From Roseinatronobacter domitianus (GTDB taxonomy: Bacteria > Pseudomonadota > Alphaproteobacteria > Rhodobacterales > Rhodobacteraceae), in assembly GCF_023336755.1 (NCBI RefSeq), contig NZ_JALZWP010000020.1, forward strand, positions 1-40,397: 40,397 bases of DNA, given 5' to 3'. Both the position numbers and the translations under genes were made by a program. A model generated the notes under the pieces. The model saw only the letters and a list, made by a program, of their open reading frames with translations, was not told the origin of the DNA and did no database searches. Of the stretch, positions 7,791-15,961 are shown one piece after another (position 1 is the stretch's first letter; each line of letters opens with the position of its first letter).

Positions 7791-8639
7791 ATGACACACG
7801 CACTCATCACACCAGAACAGTTAAAGACTATGGGCGATGTCGTGATTATCGACACGCGCGCGCCAGAAGCCTATGCGGCGGGCCATATTCCCGGTGCGGT
7901 TAACCTGCACGAGATATTCACCTTCCTTGCCACCTCTGACCCGGATGGCATTGTGCAAATGACAGAGACATTCGCATCTGCTTTCGGGGCTGCGGGCCTG
8001 TCCGGCGCGGAAACCGCGGTCATCTATGAAGGGTCGATGAATACCGGCTTTGGGCAGTCCTGCCGGGGGTATTTCCTGCTCGATTTCCTTGGCTATCCCA
8101 AAAAGGCCGTTCTGGATGGCGGAATAGAAGCCTGGGTCGCTGCCGGTCTGCCGCTAAACCGCGAAACGGTCGCACCAGAGCCGGTTGCGTTTCCGGTAGA
8201 CCCGGCCGGCGCACATGTTTTGCTGACCCGCGATGACATGCTGGCCGCGCTGGATACGGGCGATGCCGCCATTCTGGATGTGCGCGATGTCGATGAATGG
8301 ATCGCTGAAAGCTCCTCTCCCTATGGCAAGGATTTCTGCCCGCGCAAGGGGCGCATTCCCACCGCGCGCTGGATCGAATGGTATCGGCTGATGAAGCCCA
8401 CGGGCGATGGTCCGCGCCTGAAATCACCCGACGAAGTGCTGGCCGAGCTGGCAACTGTCGGGATCACCCCGGACATGCCGGTGTACCTCTATTGCTTCAA
8501 AGGCGCGCGGGCGTCCAATAGCTATCTGGCGCTGAAACAGGCCGGAGTGGCCGATGTGCGCATCTATTTCGGTAGCTGGAACGAATGGTCGCGCGACCCG
8601 TCGCTTCCCATCGAAGAAGGGCGCCCGTTCGCGTCCTGA
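7791..8639 (+). CDS. two-domain sulfurtransferase (rhodanese / SseA type)
   Basis: Transfers sulfane sulfur between a donor and a thiophilic acceptor. It has 282 residues and two rhodanese domains. The N-terminal domain (about 1-125) has VVIIDTRAPEAYAAGHIPGA but no cysteine in the active loop (YEGSMNTG). The C-terminal domain (about 145-280) has ILDVRDVDEW and an active-site loop CFKGARAS with C235. One inactive and one active domain is the normal arrangement. The loop differs from the CRxGx[TR] of true thiosulfate and 3-mercaptopyruvate enzymes, so the acceptor and donor are open. It sits between the flavoprotein and cyanase, 38 nt and 39 nt away, and probably takes the sulfur released by the pathway. 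Confidence 0.87.
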   Translation: MTHALITPEQLKTMGDVVIIDTRAPEAYAAGHIPGAVNLHEIFTFLATSDPDGIVQMTETFASAFGAAGLSGAETAVIYEGSMNTGFGQSCRGYFLLDFLGYPKKAVLDGGIEAWVAAGLPLNRETVAPEPVAFPVDPAGAHVLLTRDDMLAALDTGDAAILDVRDVDEWIAESSSPYGKDFCPRKGRIPTARWIEWYRLMKPTGDGPRLKSPDEVLAELATVGITPDMPVYLYCFKGARASNSYLALKQAGVADVRIYFGSWNEWSRDPSLPIEEGRPFAS

Positions 8640-8678
8640 CGCTCTCACCATCCCAACCTGACAACAAGGATCAAACTG

Positions 8679-9149
8679 ATGAAAGACTCTCCCTTCGCAG
8701 ACCCGATGATGACCAAAGATGATGTTGCCGCGATGGTGTTGGTGGCCAAGAAAAAGCTGGGCCTGAGCTGGGCCGAGATCGCTGAGAAAACCGGGAAATC
8801 CGCCGTTTTCACCCATTCAGCGGCCATGGGCCTGAATTCCATGCCCGAAGATGCGGCGCGCAACCTTGTGGCCGCTTTGGGCCTGCCCGAAGATGCGGTC
8901 GAGGTGCTGATGGAATATCCGACCAAGATCTGGGAACAGGCCGTGCCGACCGATCCTTGCATCTATCGCCTGTATGAAATCGTCGGTGTCTATGGCCCAA
9001 CCATGAAGGCCATCATTCAGGAAGAATTCGGTGACGGGATCATGTCGGCCATCGATTTCGACATGGCCATTACCCGCGTGCCGAACCCTAAAGGCGACCG
9101 CGTCAAAGTAGAGATGACTGGCAAGTTCTTGAAATATAACGACTGGTAA
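8679..9149 (+). CDS. cynS: cyanase (cyanate hydratase)
   Basis: Converts cyanate and bicarbonate to ammonia and CO2. The 156 residues match the length of the E. coli enzyme. The catalytic triad is present at nearly the same numbering: R97 and E100 in DPCIYRLYE, and S123 in GDGIMSAIDF. The N-terminal helical, HTH-like domain and the C-terminal KVEMTGKFL segment are also present. An AAGGA site lies about 10 nt before the ATG. No carbonic anhydrase (cynT) is in the window, unlike in E. coli. It follows the sulfurtransferase gene closely, so cyanate is probably a product or by-product of the upstream steps rather than the only imported compound. Confidence 0.95.
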   Translation: MKDSPFADPMMTKDDVAAMVLVAKKKLGLSWAEIAEKTGKSAVFTHSAAMGLNSMPEDAARNLVAALGLPEDAVEVLMEYPTKIWEQAVPTDPCIYRLYEIVGVYGPTMKAIIQEEFGDGIMSAIDFDMAITRVPNPKGDRVKVEMTGKFLKYNDW

Positions 9150-9174
9150 GGTCGGCTTTCACAAAACACCCCCT

Positions 9175-9191
9175 GCCCGGCCATGCCGGGC
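9175..9191. other. stem-loop between cynS and the reductase gene
   Basis: A perfect 7-bp stem (GCCCGGC / GCCGGGC) with a 3-nt loop CAT. No T-run follows. It contains the ATG at 9183 that would otherwise extend the next gene, which argues for the later start at 9216. It may attenuate transcription after cynS. Confidence 0.55.
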
Positions 9192-9215
9192 GGGACCAAA
9201 CAGAAGGCAGGGCGG

Positions 9216-10460
9216 ATGACGCGGACACAGGCAGATTTGGTCATTATCGGCGCAGGTCAGGCGGCGCTTACACTTGCAGAAAGCCTGCGCCGGGCCGGTG
9301 ACATGCGCAGCATCATCATGCTGGGCGAGGAACCTTTTCCACCTTATCAACGTCCGCCCTTGTCCAAAGCCTACCTGTCCGGAACCATGGCACGCGAGCG
9401 GCTTTGGCTTAAGCCGGATGATTGGTATGTGGCCAATGACATTGCGCTACACACGAATGCGCGGGTCGTTCAGATCGCCCGCGAAGATGCCTATGTGATG
9501 CTTGAGGGCGGTGATCGGATCGACTACGCCGACCTTGTAATCGCTACAGGCAGCCGCCCCCGTCCGTTTCCGTCAGAGCGCGGTGGCAGCTTGCCCGGCG
9601 TGCATATTATCCGTGGCATGGCAGATATCGACCTGCTTGCGCCCGCATTGGACACCATCAAGCGGGTGGTGGTTATTGGCGGTGGCTATATCGGGCTGGA
9701 ATCGGCGGCGATCTTGCGAAAGCTGGGGGCTGATGTGGCGCTGGTCGAAGCGGGTCCGCGCATCCTTGGGCGGGTCGCCTGTGAGATGACGGCGGACATG
9801 ATCCGCGCGCTGCATTTGTCGCAGGGTGTAGAGCTGCACGAAGGTGTCGGAGTGACAGAATTGCGGCCCGGACCGGATGGCCATGTCGCATCTGTGCAGC
9901 TTGATACCGGAACATCGCTTGGTGCGGATCTGGTCATTGTCGGGATCGGTGGGCTGGCCAATGCGGATCTGGCCCAAGCCTGCGGTTTGGCATGTGCGAC
10001 AACTGCGAGCGGAGGTATCAGTGTGGATGCCTTGTGTCGCAGTTCCGATCCCCGGATTTTCGCCATAGGGGATGTGGCCTCGTTTGAGCTTGGCGGCCAA
10101 ACCCTGCGGCTGGAAAGCGTGCAGAATGCCTGCGATCAGGCACGCGCTCTGGCCCAGACACTGGCCGGGACAGACACGCCCTATGCGCCCGTTCCATGGT
10201 TCTGGTCCGACCAATACGACATGAAATTGCAGATTGCGGGACTGAACATCGGAGCAGATCAGACGATCTTCCGCCCCGGCAAACGCGCGGGAACCGGGTC
10301 TGTGTGGTATTTCCTGAAGGGCAGGTTCATCGCGATAGATGCCTTGTCTGACCCGCGCGCCTATATGACAGGCAAACGACTGCTAGAGCGCGGGGCAGAT
10401 ATTTCGGCCGCAGATGTTGCCGATCCTGAGCACGACATCGCCGCGCTCGCTTCGGCCTAG
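9216..10460 (+). CDS. FAD-dependent ferredoxin/rubredoxin reductase family protein
   Basis: Moves electrons from NAD(P)H to a small redox partner. The 414-residue protein has an N-terminal FAD fold (VIIGAGQAALTLAESLR), the RPPLSKAYLSG motif typical of putidaredoxin/rubredoxin/ferredoxin reductases, an NAD(P) fold (VVVIGGGYIGLESAAIL) and the FAD-closing motif FAIGDVASF. It has no redox-active CxxxxC pair, so it is not a disulfide reductase. ATG at 9216 follows a GCAGGGCGG site; the frame is open to 9183, but that start lies inside a hairpin. It is the last gene of the operon. No ferredoxin gene is adjacent, so the acceptor is unknown; the acyl-CoA-dehydrogenase-fold protein upstream is a possible partner. 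Confidence 0.88.
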   Translation: MTRTQADLVIIGAGQAALTLAESLRRAGDMRSIIMLGEEPFPPYQRPPLSKAYLSGTMARERLWLKPDDWYVANDIALHTNARVVQIAREDAYVMLEGGDRIDYADLVIATGSRPRPFPSERGGSLPGVHIIRGMADIDLLAPALDTIKRVVVIGGGYIGLESAAILRKLGADVALVEAGPRILGRVACEMTADMIRALHLSQGVELHEGVGVTELRPGPDGHVASVQLDTGTSLGADLVIVGIGGLANADLAQACGLACATTASGGISVDALCRSSDPRIFAIGDVASFELGGQTLRLESVQNACDQARALAQTLAGTDTPYAPVPWFWSDQYDMKLQIAGLNIGADQTIFRPGKRAGTGSVWYFLKGRFIAIDALSDPRAYMTGKRLLERGADISAADVADPEHDIAALASA

Positions 10461-10467
10461 GTCTTGG

Positions 10468-10494
10468 GACCGTCTTGAAGTGGCGCAAGCGGTC
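10468..10494. terminator. imperfect hairpin between convergent genes
   Basis: GACCGTCTTG can pair with CAAGCGGTC, leaving one bulged T, around an 8-nt loop. It lies in the 41-bp gap between the convergent reductase and CaiB-type genes. No strong T-run follows on either strand, so terminator function is only a suggestion. Confidence 0.35.
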
Positions 10495-10501
10495 AAGGCC
10501 C

Positions 10502-11599
10502 TTAATGCGGTGTTGCAGGTTCCAGCGCCGGGACGGCACCAAGTTGCCTGCTCTCCCCCAGAATACGGGGTGCAGGCGCCGGAAAGCTGACCTTGCCGCC
10601 CGGAGTATCGACAGTAACACGGCGCAGATGCGGATGCTGCGATAAGGCCGCCATGTCATTGACAGAGGCCAGCGCAATATCGATGCCGTCCAACATCGCA
10701 ACACAGCTTTGCCAGTCCCGCCTGGCAAACGCGGCACCAACCAGCGCATCCGTTGCGGCGCGGTTGGCGACACGCGCTAGATTGGTGGCAAAGCGCGGAT
10801 CATCCGCAGCCTCCGGATCGCCAATGAAATCGCGCGCCAGCACCCGCCATTCGCGGTCAGACTGCACGGCCAGCAGGATTGGCGGACCAGATAAGGGGTA
10901 AAACACCCCATAGGGTGCAATGGACGGATGTTTCAGCCCCACCCGCGTAGGGCTTGTGCCGCCCTCGTGGTTCAGCAACGGCACCGCAAGCCAATCTGCC
11001 ATCACATCGAACATGGACACGGAAATGCACGCGCCTTCGCCTGTTATGCCGCGGCGGATCAGCGCCTCTAGAATTGCGGAATGGGCCGTGGCCCCGGTTG
11101 CGATATCCACAATGGAAATACCGACACGCGACGGCGCTTCCGGCCCACCGGTCAAGGAACAGAGGCCGGCTTCGGCCTGAATTAACAGATCATATGCCTT
11201 GCGGTTGGCAAGCGGGCCATCCTCACCATACCCAGAGATAGAGCAAGAAATCAGCCTTGGATGCTCGCGGTGCAGTTGCGTCAGGTCGAACCCCAGACGC
11301 GCCAGCGCACCGGGTTTCAGGTTCTGGATCAGCACATCGGCCCCGGCGATCAATTCGGCAAGCTCTGCTTTTCCGGGCGGAGTTGCCAGATCCAATGTCT
11401 TGCTGTGCTTGCCACGGTTCAGCCAGACAAAATAGCTGGACTGGCCAGCCGCCGCAGTGTCATAGCCGCGGGCAAAATCGCCCTCAGGGCGCTCAATCTT
11501 GACCACATGCGCACCGGCATCCGCCAGCCGCGATGACGCAAACGGCGCAGCAACCGCCTGCTCCAAGGCAACGACCTTCAGGCCTTCCAGCGGCAGCAT
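10502..11599 (-). CDS. CaiB/BaiF family CoA-transferase
   Basis: Moves CoA between carboxylic acids (family III CoA transferase). The 365-residue protein shows the opening LPLEGLKVVALEQAVAAPFA, the CoA-binding region KIERPEGDFAR, and the catalytic aspartate in AYDLLIQAEAG. GEGACISVSMFDVM is also family-typical. Its start codon overlaps the stop of the acyl-CoA dehydrogenase gene by one base (TGATG), so the two are coupled and probably act in sequence: activation of an acid to its CoA ester, then oxidation. The acid is unknown; relatives act on succinate, mesaconate, itaconate, carnitine or formate/oxalate. Confidence 0.9.
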   Translation of the reverse strand: MLPLEGLKVVALEQAVAAPFASSRLADAGAHVVKIERPEGDFARGYDTAAAGQSSYFVWLNRGKHSKTLDLATPPGKAELAELIAGADVLIQNLKPGALARLGFDLTQLHREHPRLISCSISGYGEDGPLANRKAYDLLIQAEAGLCSLTGGPEAPSRVGISIVDIATGATAHSAILEALIRRGITGEGACISVSMFDVMADWLAVPLLNHEGGTSPTRVGLKHPSIAPYGVFYPLSGPPILLAVQSDREWRVLARDFIGDPEAADDPRFATNLARVANRAATDALVGAAFARRDWQSCVAMLDGIDIALASVNDMAALSQHPHLRRVTVDTPGGKVSFPAPAPRILGESRQLGAVPALEPATPH

Positions 11600-12762
11600 C
11601 AGAATGACCTCGGCAGATCAAGCACATGTTCGGCCACATAAGACAGGATCAGGTTGGTCGAGATTGGCGCCACCTGATACAGCCGGGTTTCACGGAACTT
11701 GCGTTCAATGTCGTATTCATTGGCAAAACCAAAACCGCCATGGAACTGGATACAGGCATTCGCCGCCTCCCAGGAGGCCTTGGCGGCAAGCAATTTGGCC
11801 ATGTTTGCCTCTGTGCCGCAGGGCGCGCCTGAATCGAACAAGTCGCAGGCTTTCCAGCGCATAAGGTCGGCGGCACATATTTCGATATAGGCTTCCGCGA
11901 TCGGAAATTGCACGCCCTGGTTCTGGCCGATGGGGCGACCGAAAACCTGCCGCTCCTTTGCGTAGGCGGTCACACGATCGATGAACCAGTAGCCATCGCC
12001 GATACACTCTGCCGCGATCAGCGCACGCTCGGCATTCAGGCCCGTCATGATGTATTTGAACCCTTCGCCCTCTTGGCCGATCAGGTTTTCTGCCGGTATC
12101 TCCAGGTTGTCGAAGAACAGTTCATTGGTTTCGTGATTCACCATGTTGGCGATGGGCTTTACGGTCATGCCGTTCTGCATCGCATCCTTGATATCAACCA
12201 GAAACACCGACAAGCCTTGGGATTTCTTCTTGACCTGCGACAGGGGTGTGGTGCGGGCCAGAAGCAACATCAGGTCGGAATGCTGCACCCGGCTGATCCA
12301 GACCTTCTGGCCATTGATGACATAACGGTCATTCTTGCGCACGGCGGTTGTCTTCAGCTTGGTGGTGTCGGTGCCTGTTGTCGGTTCGGTCACGCCCATT
12401 GACTGAAGGCGCAATTCTCCAGCCGCAATTCGTGGCAAATACGCTCTGCGTTGCGCCTCGGAGCCGTGGCGCAGCAGCGTGTTCATATTATACATCTGCC
12501 CATGGCACGCGCCGGAATTGCCCCCCGAACGGTTGATTTCCTCCATAATCACCGAGGCCTCTGAAAGGCCCAGGCCAGAGCCGCCATACTCCTCCGGGAT
12601 CAGCGCCGCCATCCATCCAGCGCGGGTCAGCGCGTCCACGAATGCCTCTGGATAGGCGCGTTCTGCGTCTATCTTGCGGTGGTATTCGTCGGGAAATTCC
12701 GCGCAGATCGCGCGGATGCCATCGCGAATTTCGATGTAATCTGTGGGGGCCGGTCCAGCCAT
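11599..12762 (-). CDS. acyl-CoA dehydrogenase
   Basis: FAD-dependent alpha,beta-oxidation of an acyl-CoA, 387 residues. Visible are MGVTEPTTGTDTTKLKT, the flavin-binding beta-domain segment KVWISRVQHSDLMLLL, and QFHGGFGFANEYDIERKFRE near the C terminus. The usual catalytic glutamate position after LYQ is VAPIST, so that base is missing. GLNAERALIAA carries a glutamate where isovaleryl-CoA and long-chain enzymes keep theirs. A branched-chain type active site is therefore plausible. The frame extends upstream to 13002, but the ATG at 12762 has GGAG 9 nt before it and gives a family-like start. The gene is divergent from a LysR regulator. Confidence 0.9.
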   Translation of the reverse strand: MAGPAPTDYIEIRDGIRAICAEFPDEYHRKIDAERAYPEAFVDALTRAGWMAALIPEEYGGSGLGLSEASVIMEEINRSGGNSGACHGQMYNMNTLLRHGSEAQRRAYLPRIAAGELRLQSMGVTEPTTGTDTTKLKTTAVRKNDRYVINGQKVWISRVQHSDLMLLLARTTPLSQVKKKSQGLSVFLVDIKDAMQNGMTVKPIANMVNHETNELFFDNLEIPAENLIGQEGEGFKYIMTGLNAERALIAAECIGDGYWFIDRVTAYAKERQVFGRPIGQNQGVQFPIAEAYIEICAADLMRWKACDLFDSGAPCGTEANMAKLLAAKASWEAANACIQFHGGFGFANEYDIERKFRETRLYQVAPISTNLILSYVAEHVLDLPRSF

Positions 12763-12826
12763 GTCTTGCTCCGCTTGCAACTTTGCGTCGTCTTGAGTGT
12801 CGCAGCCGCTATAGCATCTTGCAAAG

Positions 12827-12850
12827 ATATGTTTATGATAGTCACCATAT
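12827..12850. promoter_or_regulatory. candidate LysR-type binding region
   Basis: The 97-bp gap between the divergent acyl-CoA dehydrogenase and LysR genes contains arms ATATG and CATAT separated by 14 bp. The position suits a LysR-type site controlling both promoters, but the arms are short and AT-rich, so this is a weak call. Confidence 0.3.
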
Positions 12851-12859
12851 ACAAATGTG

Positions 12860-13819
12860 ATGGAAAAGATGAATCTCCGGCAGCTTCGGTATTTTGTGGC
12901 GATTGTCGAGGACGGCTCTATCACCGGGGCCGCCGCGCGGCTGGGTGTGGCGCAACCCGCCCTGTCGCTGCATGTGCGCAACATGGAAGACCGGCTTGGC
13001 ACAGCGTTGTTGGTGCGCAGTCAGAACGGCGTGAAGCCAACGGATGCGGGCGCGGTTCTGATGCTGCGCGCAAGGGCAATTCTGGAAGATTTCGACCGCG
13101 CGCTTGACGAGGTGCAAAGCCATGGCAAACAGCCTTCCGGCACAGTCCGGATTGGTCTGCCCGCCACGATAGGGTCCATCCTTGCGGTGCCGCTGGTGGC
13201 ACGGTGCAAGGCGATTTATCCCAACCTGCGTCTTGTCGTGGCCGAAGCGATGAGCGGGTTTGTGCGTGACTGGCTGATGGATGGGCAGATTGACCTTGCA
13301 GTGGTCTACAGTCCGGTCTCAGAAGCGGGGGTTCATTCCGAAATCTTGCTCGACGAGGAACTTGTGCTGGTCGCAGCGCCAGACGGATGGGCGCAAGACG
13401 AATCCGCACAGACCATTTTGGGCCGTAGCCCGCTGATCCTGCCCAGTGGGTCGCACGGGTTGCGCAGGCTACTGGAGCGCGAACTTGGGCTTGCGTCGCA
13501 CGGGGTGACACCAGTCATAGAGATCGACAGCTATGCCAGCATCAAGCAACTTGTGATTGACCGGCACGGCGCATCGGTTCTGCCCATTCACGCGGTTCAG
13601 GCCGAGGTGACGGCAGCACAGTTAGAGGCGCGGCGCTTTCCAGCCCCCGGCCTATGGCGGCGCGCGCATCTGGGCTACCGTTCTTCGCGACCGCTGACGC
13701 ATTCAGCCAGTTTGGTCTGCGAATTGATCCGCTCTCTTACGGCAGAATTGGTAACAGGCAATGTCTGGGGAGGCGCGCGCATGGCCGACATGCCCGCGCC
13801 GCCAGACTCTAACCGTTAG
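12860..13819 (+). CDS. LysR family transcriptional regulator
   Basis: A ligand-responsive activator/repressor of about 319 residues. The winged HTH is clear at the N terminus: MNLRQLRYFVAIVEDGS, then GAAARLGVAQPALSLHVRNME. The C-terminal substrate-binding domain follows. Starts at GTG 12857, ATG 12860 and ATG 12869 are all in frame; none has a strong ribosome site, and the last gives the family-typical N terminus. The gene is divergent from the acyl-CoA dehydrogenase/CaiB pair and convergent, with a 7-bp gap, to the tartrate-dehydrogenase-like gene. It probably controls the divergent pair. It has about 20 extra residues after the ligand domain, ending in a proline-rich tail. Confidence 0.9.
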   Translation: MEKMNLRQLRYFVAIVEDGSITGAAARLGVAQPALSLHVRNMEDRLGTALLVRSQNGVKPTDAGAVLMLRARAILEDFDRALDEVQSHGKQPSGTVRIGLPATIGSILAVPLVARCKAIYPNLRLVVAEAMSGFVRDWLMDGQIDLAVVYSPVSEAGVHSEILLDEELVLVAAPDGWAQDESAQTILGRSPLILPSGSHGLRRLLERELGLASHGVTPVIEIDSYASIKQLVIDRHGASVLPIHAVQAEVTAAQLEARRFPAPGLWRRAHLGYRSSRPLTHSASLVCELIRSLTAELVTGNVWGGARMADMPAPPDSNR

Positions 13820-13826
13820 CCAATAC

Positions 13827-14906
13827 TCAGGCGCTTTCCAACGCCGCAACAACGGCATCGCCACAGGCAACCGTCCCGGCCGTGCCGCCCAGATCGGCAG
13901 TCCGCTGGGCCGGGTTTGCCAGCACTTTTTCTATGGCGGCAACAATCGCCGCCGCCGCATCGGGGTGGCCCAGATGCTCCAGCATCATCGCGCCGGCCCA
14001 GATCTGGCCAACGGGGTTCGCAATACCCTTGCCGGCAATGTCCGGCGCAGAGCCGTGGACCGGTTCGAACAATGATGGATAGTCGCGTTCGGGGTTGATG
14101 TTGCCAGAAGGCGCAATCCCAATGGTGCCGGTGCAGGCTGGCCCAAGATCAGACAAGATATCGCCAAACAGATTGGACGCAACGACCACGTCGAACCAGT
14201 CGGGGTGCAGCACGAAATGCGCGGTCAGAATGTCTATGTGGAACTTGTCGACCATGACATCCGGGTAGCCCTTGGCCATGTCCACCACCCGTTCGTCCCA
14301 ATAAGGCATGGTGATGGAAATACCGTTGGACTTGGTTGCAGAGGTCACATGCTTCTTGGGGCGTTGCTGCGCCAGATCGAAGGCGAATTTCAGAACCCGG
14401 TCAACGCCAACGCGTGTCATCACGGTTTCCTGCAACACGGTTTCGCGCTCGGTCCCCTCGAAAATGCGACCGCCAATAGAAGAATATTCGCCCTCAGTGT
14501 TTTCGCGCACGACCCAGAAATCTATATCACCCGGCTCGCGGCCAGCCAAAGGCGATGGCACGCCCGGCATAAGGCGCACGGGGCGCAGGTTGATATACTG
14601 GTCATATTCGCGCCGAAACTTGAGCAAAGACCCCCAGAGAGACACATGGTCGGGCACCGTGTCGGGCCAGCCTACAGCACCAAAATACAGCGCGTCGCTA
14701 TCGCCAATCCGCGATTTCCAATCATCCGGAAGCATCTGGCCATGGGCCGTGTAATACTCGGCTGACGCGAAATCATGCATGTCAAACTGGAGCCCGATGT
14801 CGAATTTGCGCGCGGCGGCTGACAGCACTTTCAGCCCCTCGGGCACAACTTCTGTTCCAATCCCGTCGCCGGGAATAACTGCAATGCGGTAAGAGTTGCG
14901 GCTCAT
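13827..14906 (-). CDS. tartrate/D-malate/isopropylmalate-type decarboxylating dehydrogenase
   Basis: An NAD-dependent beta-decarboxylating dehydrogenase of 359 residues. Family landmarks: IAVIPGDGIGTEVVPEG, NLRPVRL with the substrate-carboxylate arginine, VVRENTEGEYSSIGG, the metal-binding NLFGDILSDLGP, and EPVHGSAPDIAGKGIANP. The pattern FGAVGWPDTVPDHVSLWGSLL is closest to the tartrate dehydrogenase/D-malate dehydrogenase (TtuC/DmlA) group rather than LeuB. Its start overlaps the stop of the PdxA-like gene (ATGA), so it is the third gene of a leftward operon. It probably oxidises and decarboxylates a 2-hydroxy di- or tricarboxylate made by the upstream MmgE/PrpD protein. The exact substrate is not known. 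Confidence 0.88.
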   Translation of the reverse strand: MSRNSYRIAVIPGDGIGTEVVPEGLKVLSAAARKFDIGLQFDMHDFASAEYYTAHGQMLPDDWKSRIGDSDALYFGAVGWPDTVPDHVSLWGSLLKFRREYDQYINLRPVRLMPGVPSPLAGREPGDIDFWVVRENTEGEYSSIGGRIFEGTERETVLQETVMTRVGVDRVLKFAFDLAQQRPKKHVTSATKSNGISITMPYWDERVVDMAKGYPDVMVDKFHIDILTAHFVLHPDWFDVVVASNLFGDILSDLGPACTGTIGIAPSGNINPERDYPSLFEPVHGSAPDIAGKGIANPVGQIWAGAMMLEHLGHPDAAAAIVAAIEKVLANPAQRTADLGGTAGTVACGDAVVAALESA

Positions 14907-15937
14907 GCGGATTGATCCTCTGGTTTGGGGCCATGCTGCGCGATGGCAAGTTTCGTAGCCAACCGGATTGCGGTTATGAACGCGCCGGCATCGGCAATAC
15001 CCTGCCCGACAATATCATGTGCGGTGCCATGGGCGGGGGTTGTAAAGATAATGGGCAGGCCTGATGTCACCGTCACGCCCTTGTTGAACCCCTTGAGCTT
15101 GGTCGCGATCTGGCCCTGGTCATGATACATCGCCAACACGCTGTCATATTCCCCGGCAAACGCCTTCAAATAGACCGTATCGGACGGAAACGGACCATCG
15201 CAACAGATACCCTCGGCCTGCGCGGCCTCTACGGCGGGGCGGATGATGTCTATCTCTTCGGTGCCAAACAGCCCGCCTTCGCCATTATGCGGGTTCAGCG
15301 CCGCGACAGCAATGCGCGGCGCGGCAATCCCGGCGCGGCGCAACATGGTGTCGGTCAGGTGCAGCGCCTCGCTTATCCGCTCCGGGGTAATCAGATCCAG
15401 CGCCTCGCGCAGGCTGACATGAGAGGTGACGCGGCTCATCCATTGCCCGTCCAGCACGTTCATTTCGCGAAATACGCCGTTGAAACCCAGCAAATGCGCA
15501 AAAAGCTGATGCTCGTCCTTGAAGCGCCAGCCCCCGTCAAACATTGCCTTCTTGTGCAAGGGCGCAAAACAAATGCCATGGGCATGGCCCGCGCGCGCGA
15601 TGTCCACCGCGGCCTTCAAGGTATCGCCCACCCGCGCGCCAATTTCGGGGTCGGGCGCCCCCAGCACGAACTTGGCCGGGTCCATATTGCCAAGGTCTAT
15701 CATGGGAATGGCGCTCTGGTCGTGCCGGGCATCCTCGGCGCTGCGGATCAGGTCAATCGTTAATGAAACACCGGCCTGGGTCATCCCCATCTCCAGGACA
15801 CGGCGGTCCCCCAGCACCACAATATCGGCACTGTCACGGATATCGCTTTGCGCAAGGATTCGGGCCGTCATCTCTGGCCCGATCCCGGTCGGGTCGCCTG
15901 TTGTCAGCACAAGCGTTGGGCGAAACTCATCTGTCAT
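14903..15937 (-). CDS. PdxA family dehydrogenase (probable catabolic paralog)
   Basis: Homologous to 4-hydroxythreonine-4-phosphate dehydrogenase, a zinc/NAD enzyme that oxidises and decarboxylates a hydroxy acid phosphate. The 344 residues include TTGDPTGIGPEM, the metal histidines in DEHQLFAHLLG, SHVSLREAL and AMYHDQGQIATK, and GTAHDIVGQGIADAGAF. The fold is related to isocitrate/isopropylmalate dehydrogenases. Placed between an MmgE/PrpD gene and a tartrate-dehydrogenase-like gene and coupled to the latter, it is more likely a catabolic PdxA2-type enzyme (as in threonate or erythronate use) than the vitamin B6 enzyme. No RsmA or SurA neighbours, typical of biosynthetic pdxA, are seen. Confidence 0.85.
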   Translation of the reverse strand: MTDEFRPTLVLTTGDPTGIGPEMTARILAQSDIRDSADIVVLGDRRVLEMGMTQAGVSLTIDLIRSAEDARHDQSAIPMIDLGNMDPAKFVLGAPDPEIGARVGDTLKAAVDIARAGHAHGICFAPLHKKAMFDGGWRFKDEHQLFAHLLGFNGVFREMNVLDGQWMSRVTSHVSLREALDLITPERISEALHLTDTMLRRAGIAAPRIAVAALNPHNGEGGLFGTEEIDIIRPAVEAAQAEGICCDGPFPSDTVYLKAFAGEYDSVLAMYHDQGQIATKLKGFNKGVTVTSGLPIIFTTPAHGTAHDIVGQGIADAGAFITAIRLATKLAIAQHGPKPEDQSA

Positions 15938-15961
15938 GTCCGTGGTCCCTTATTGTATCAT

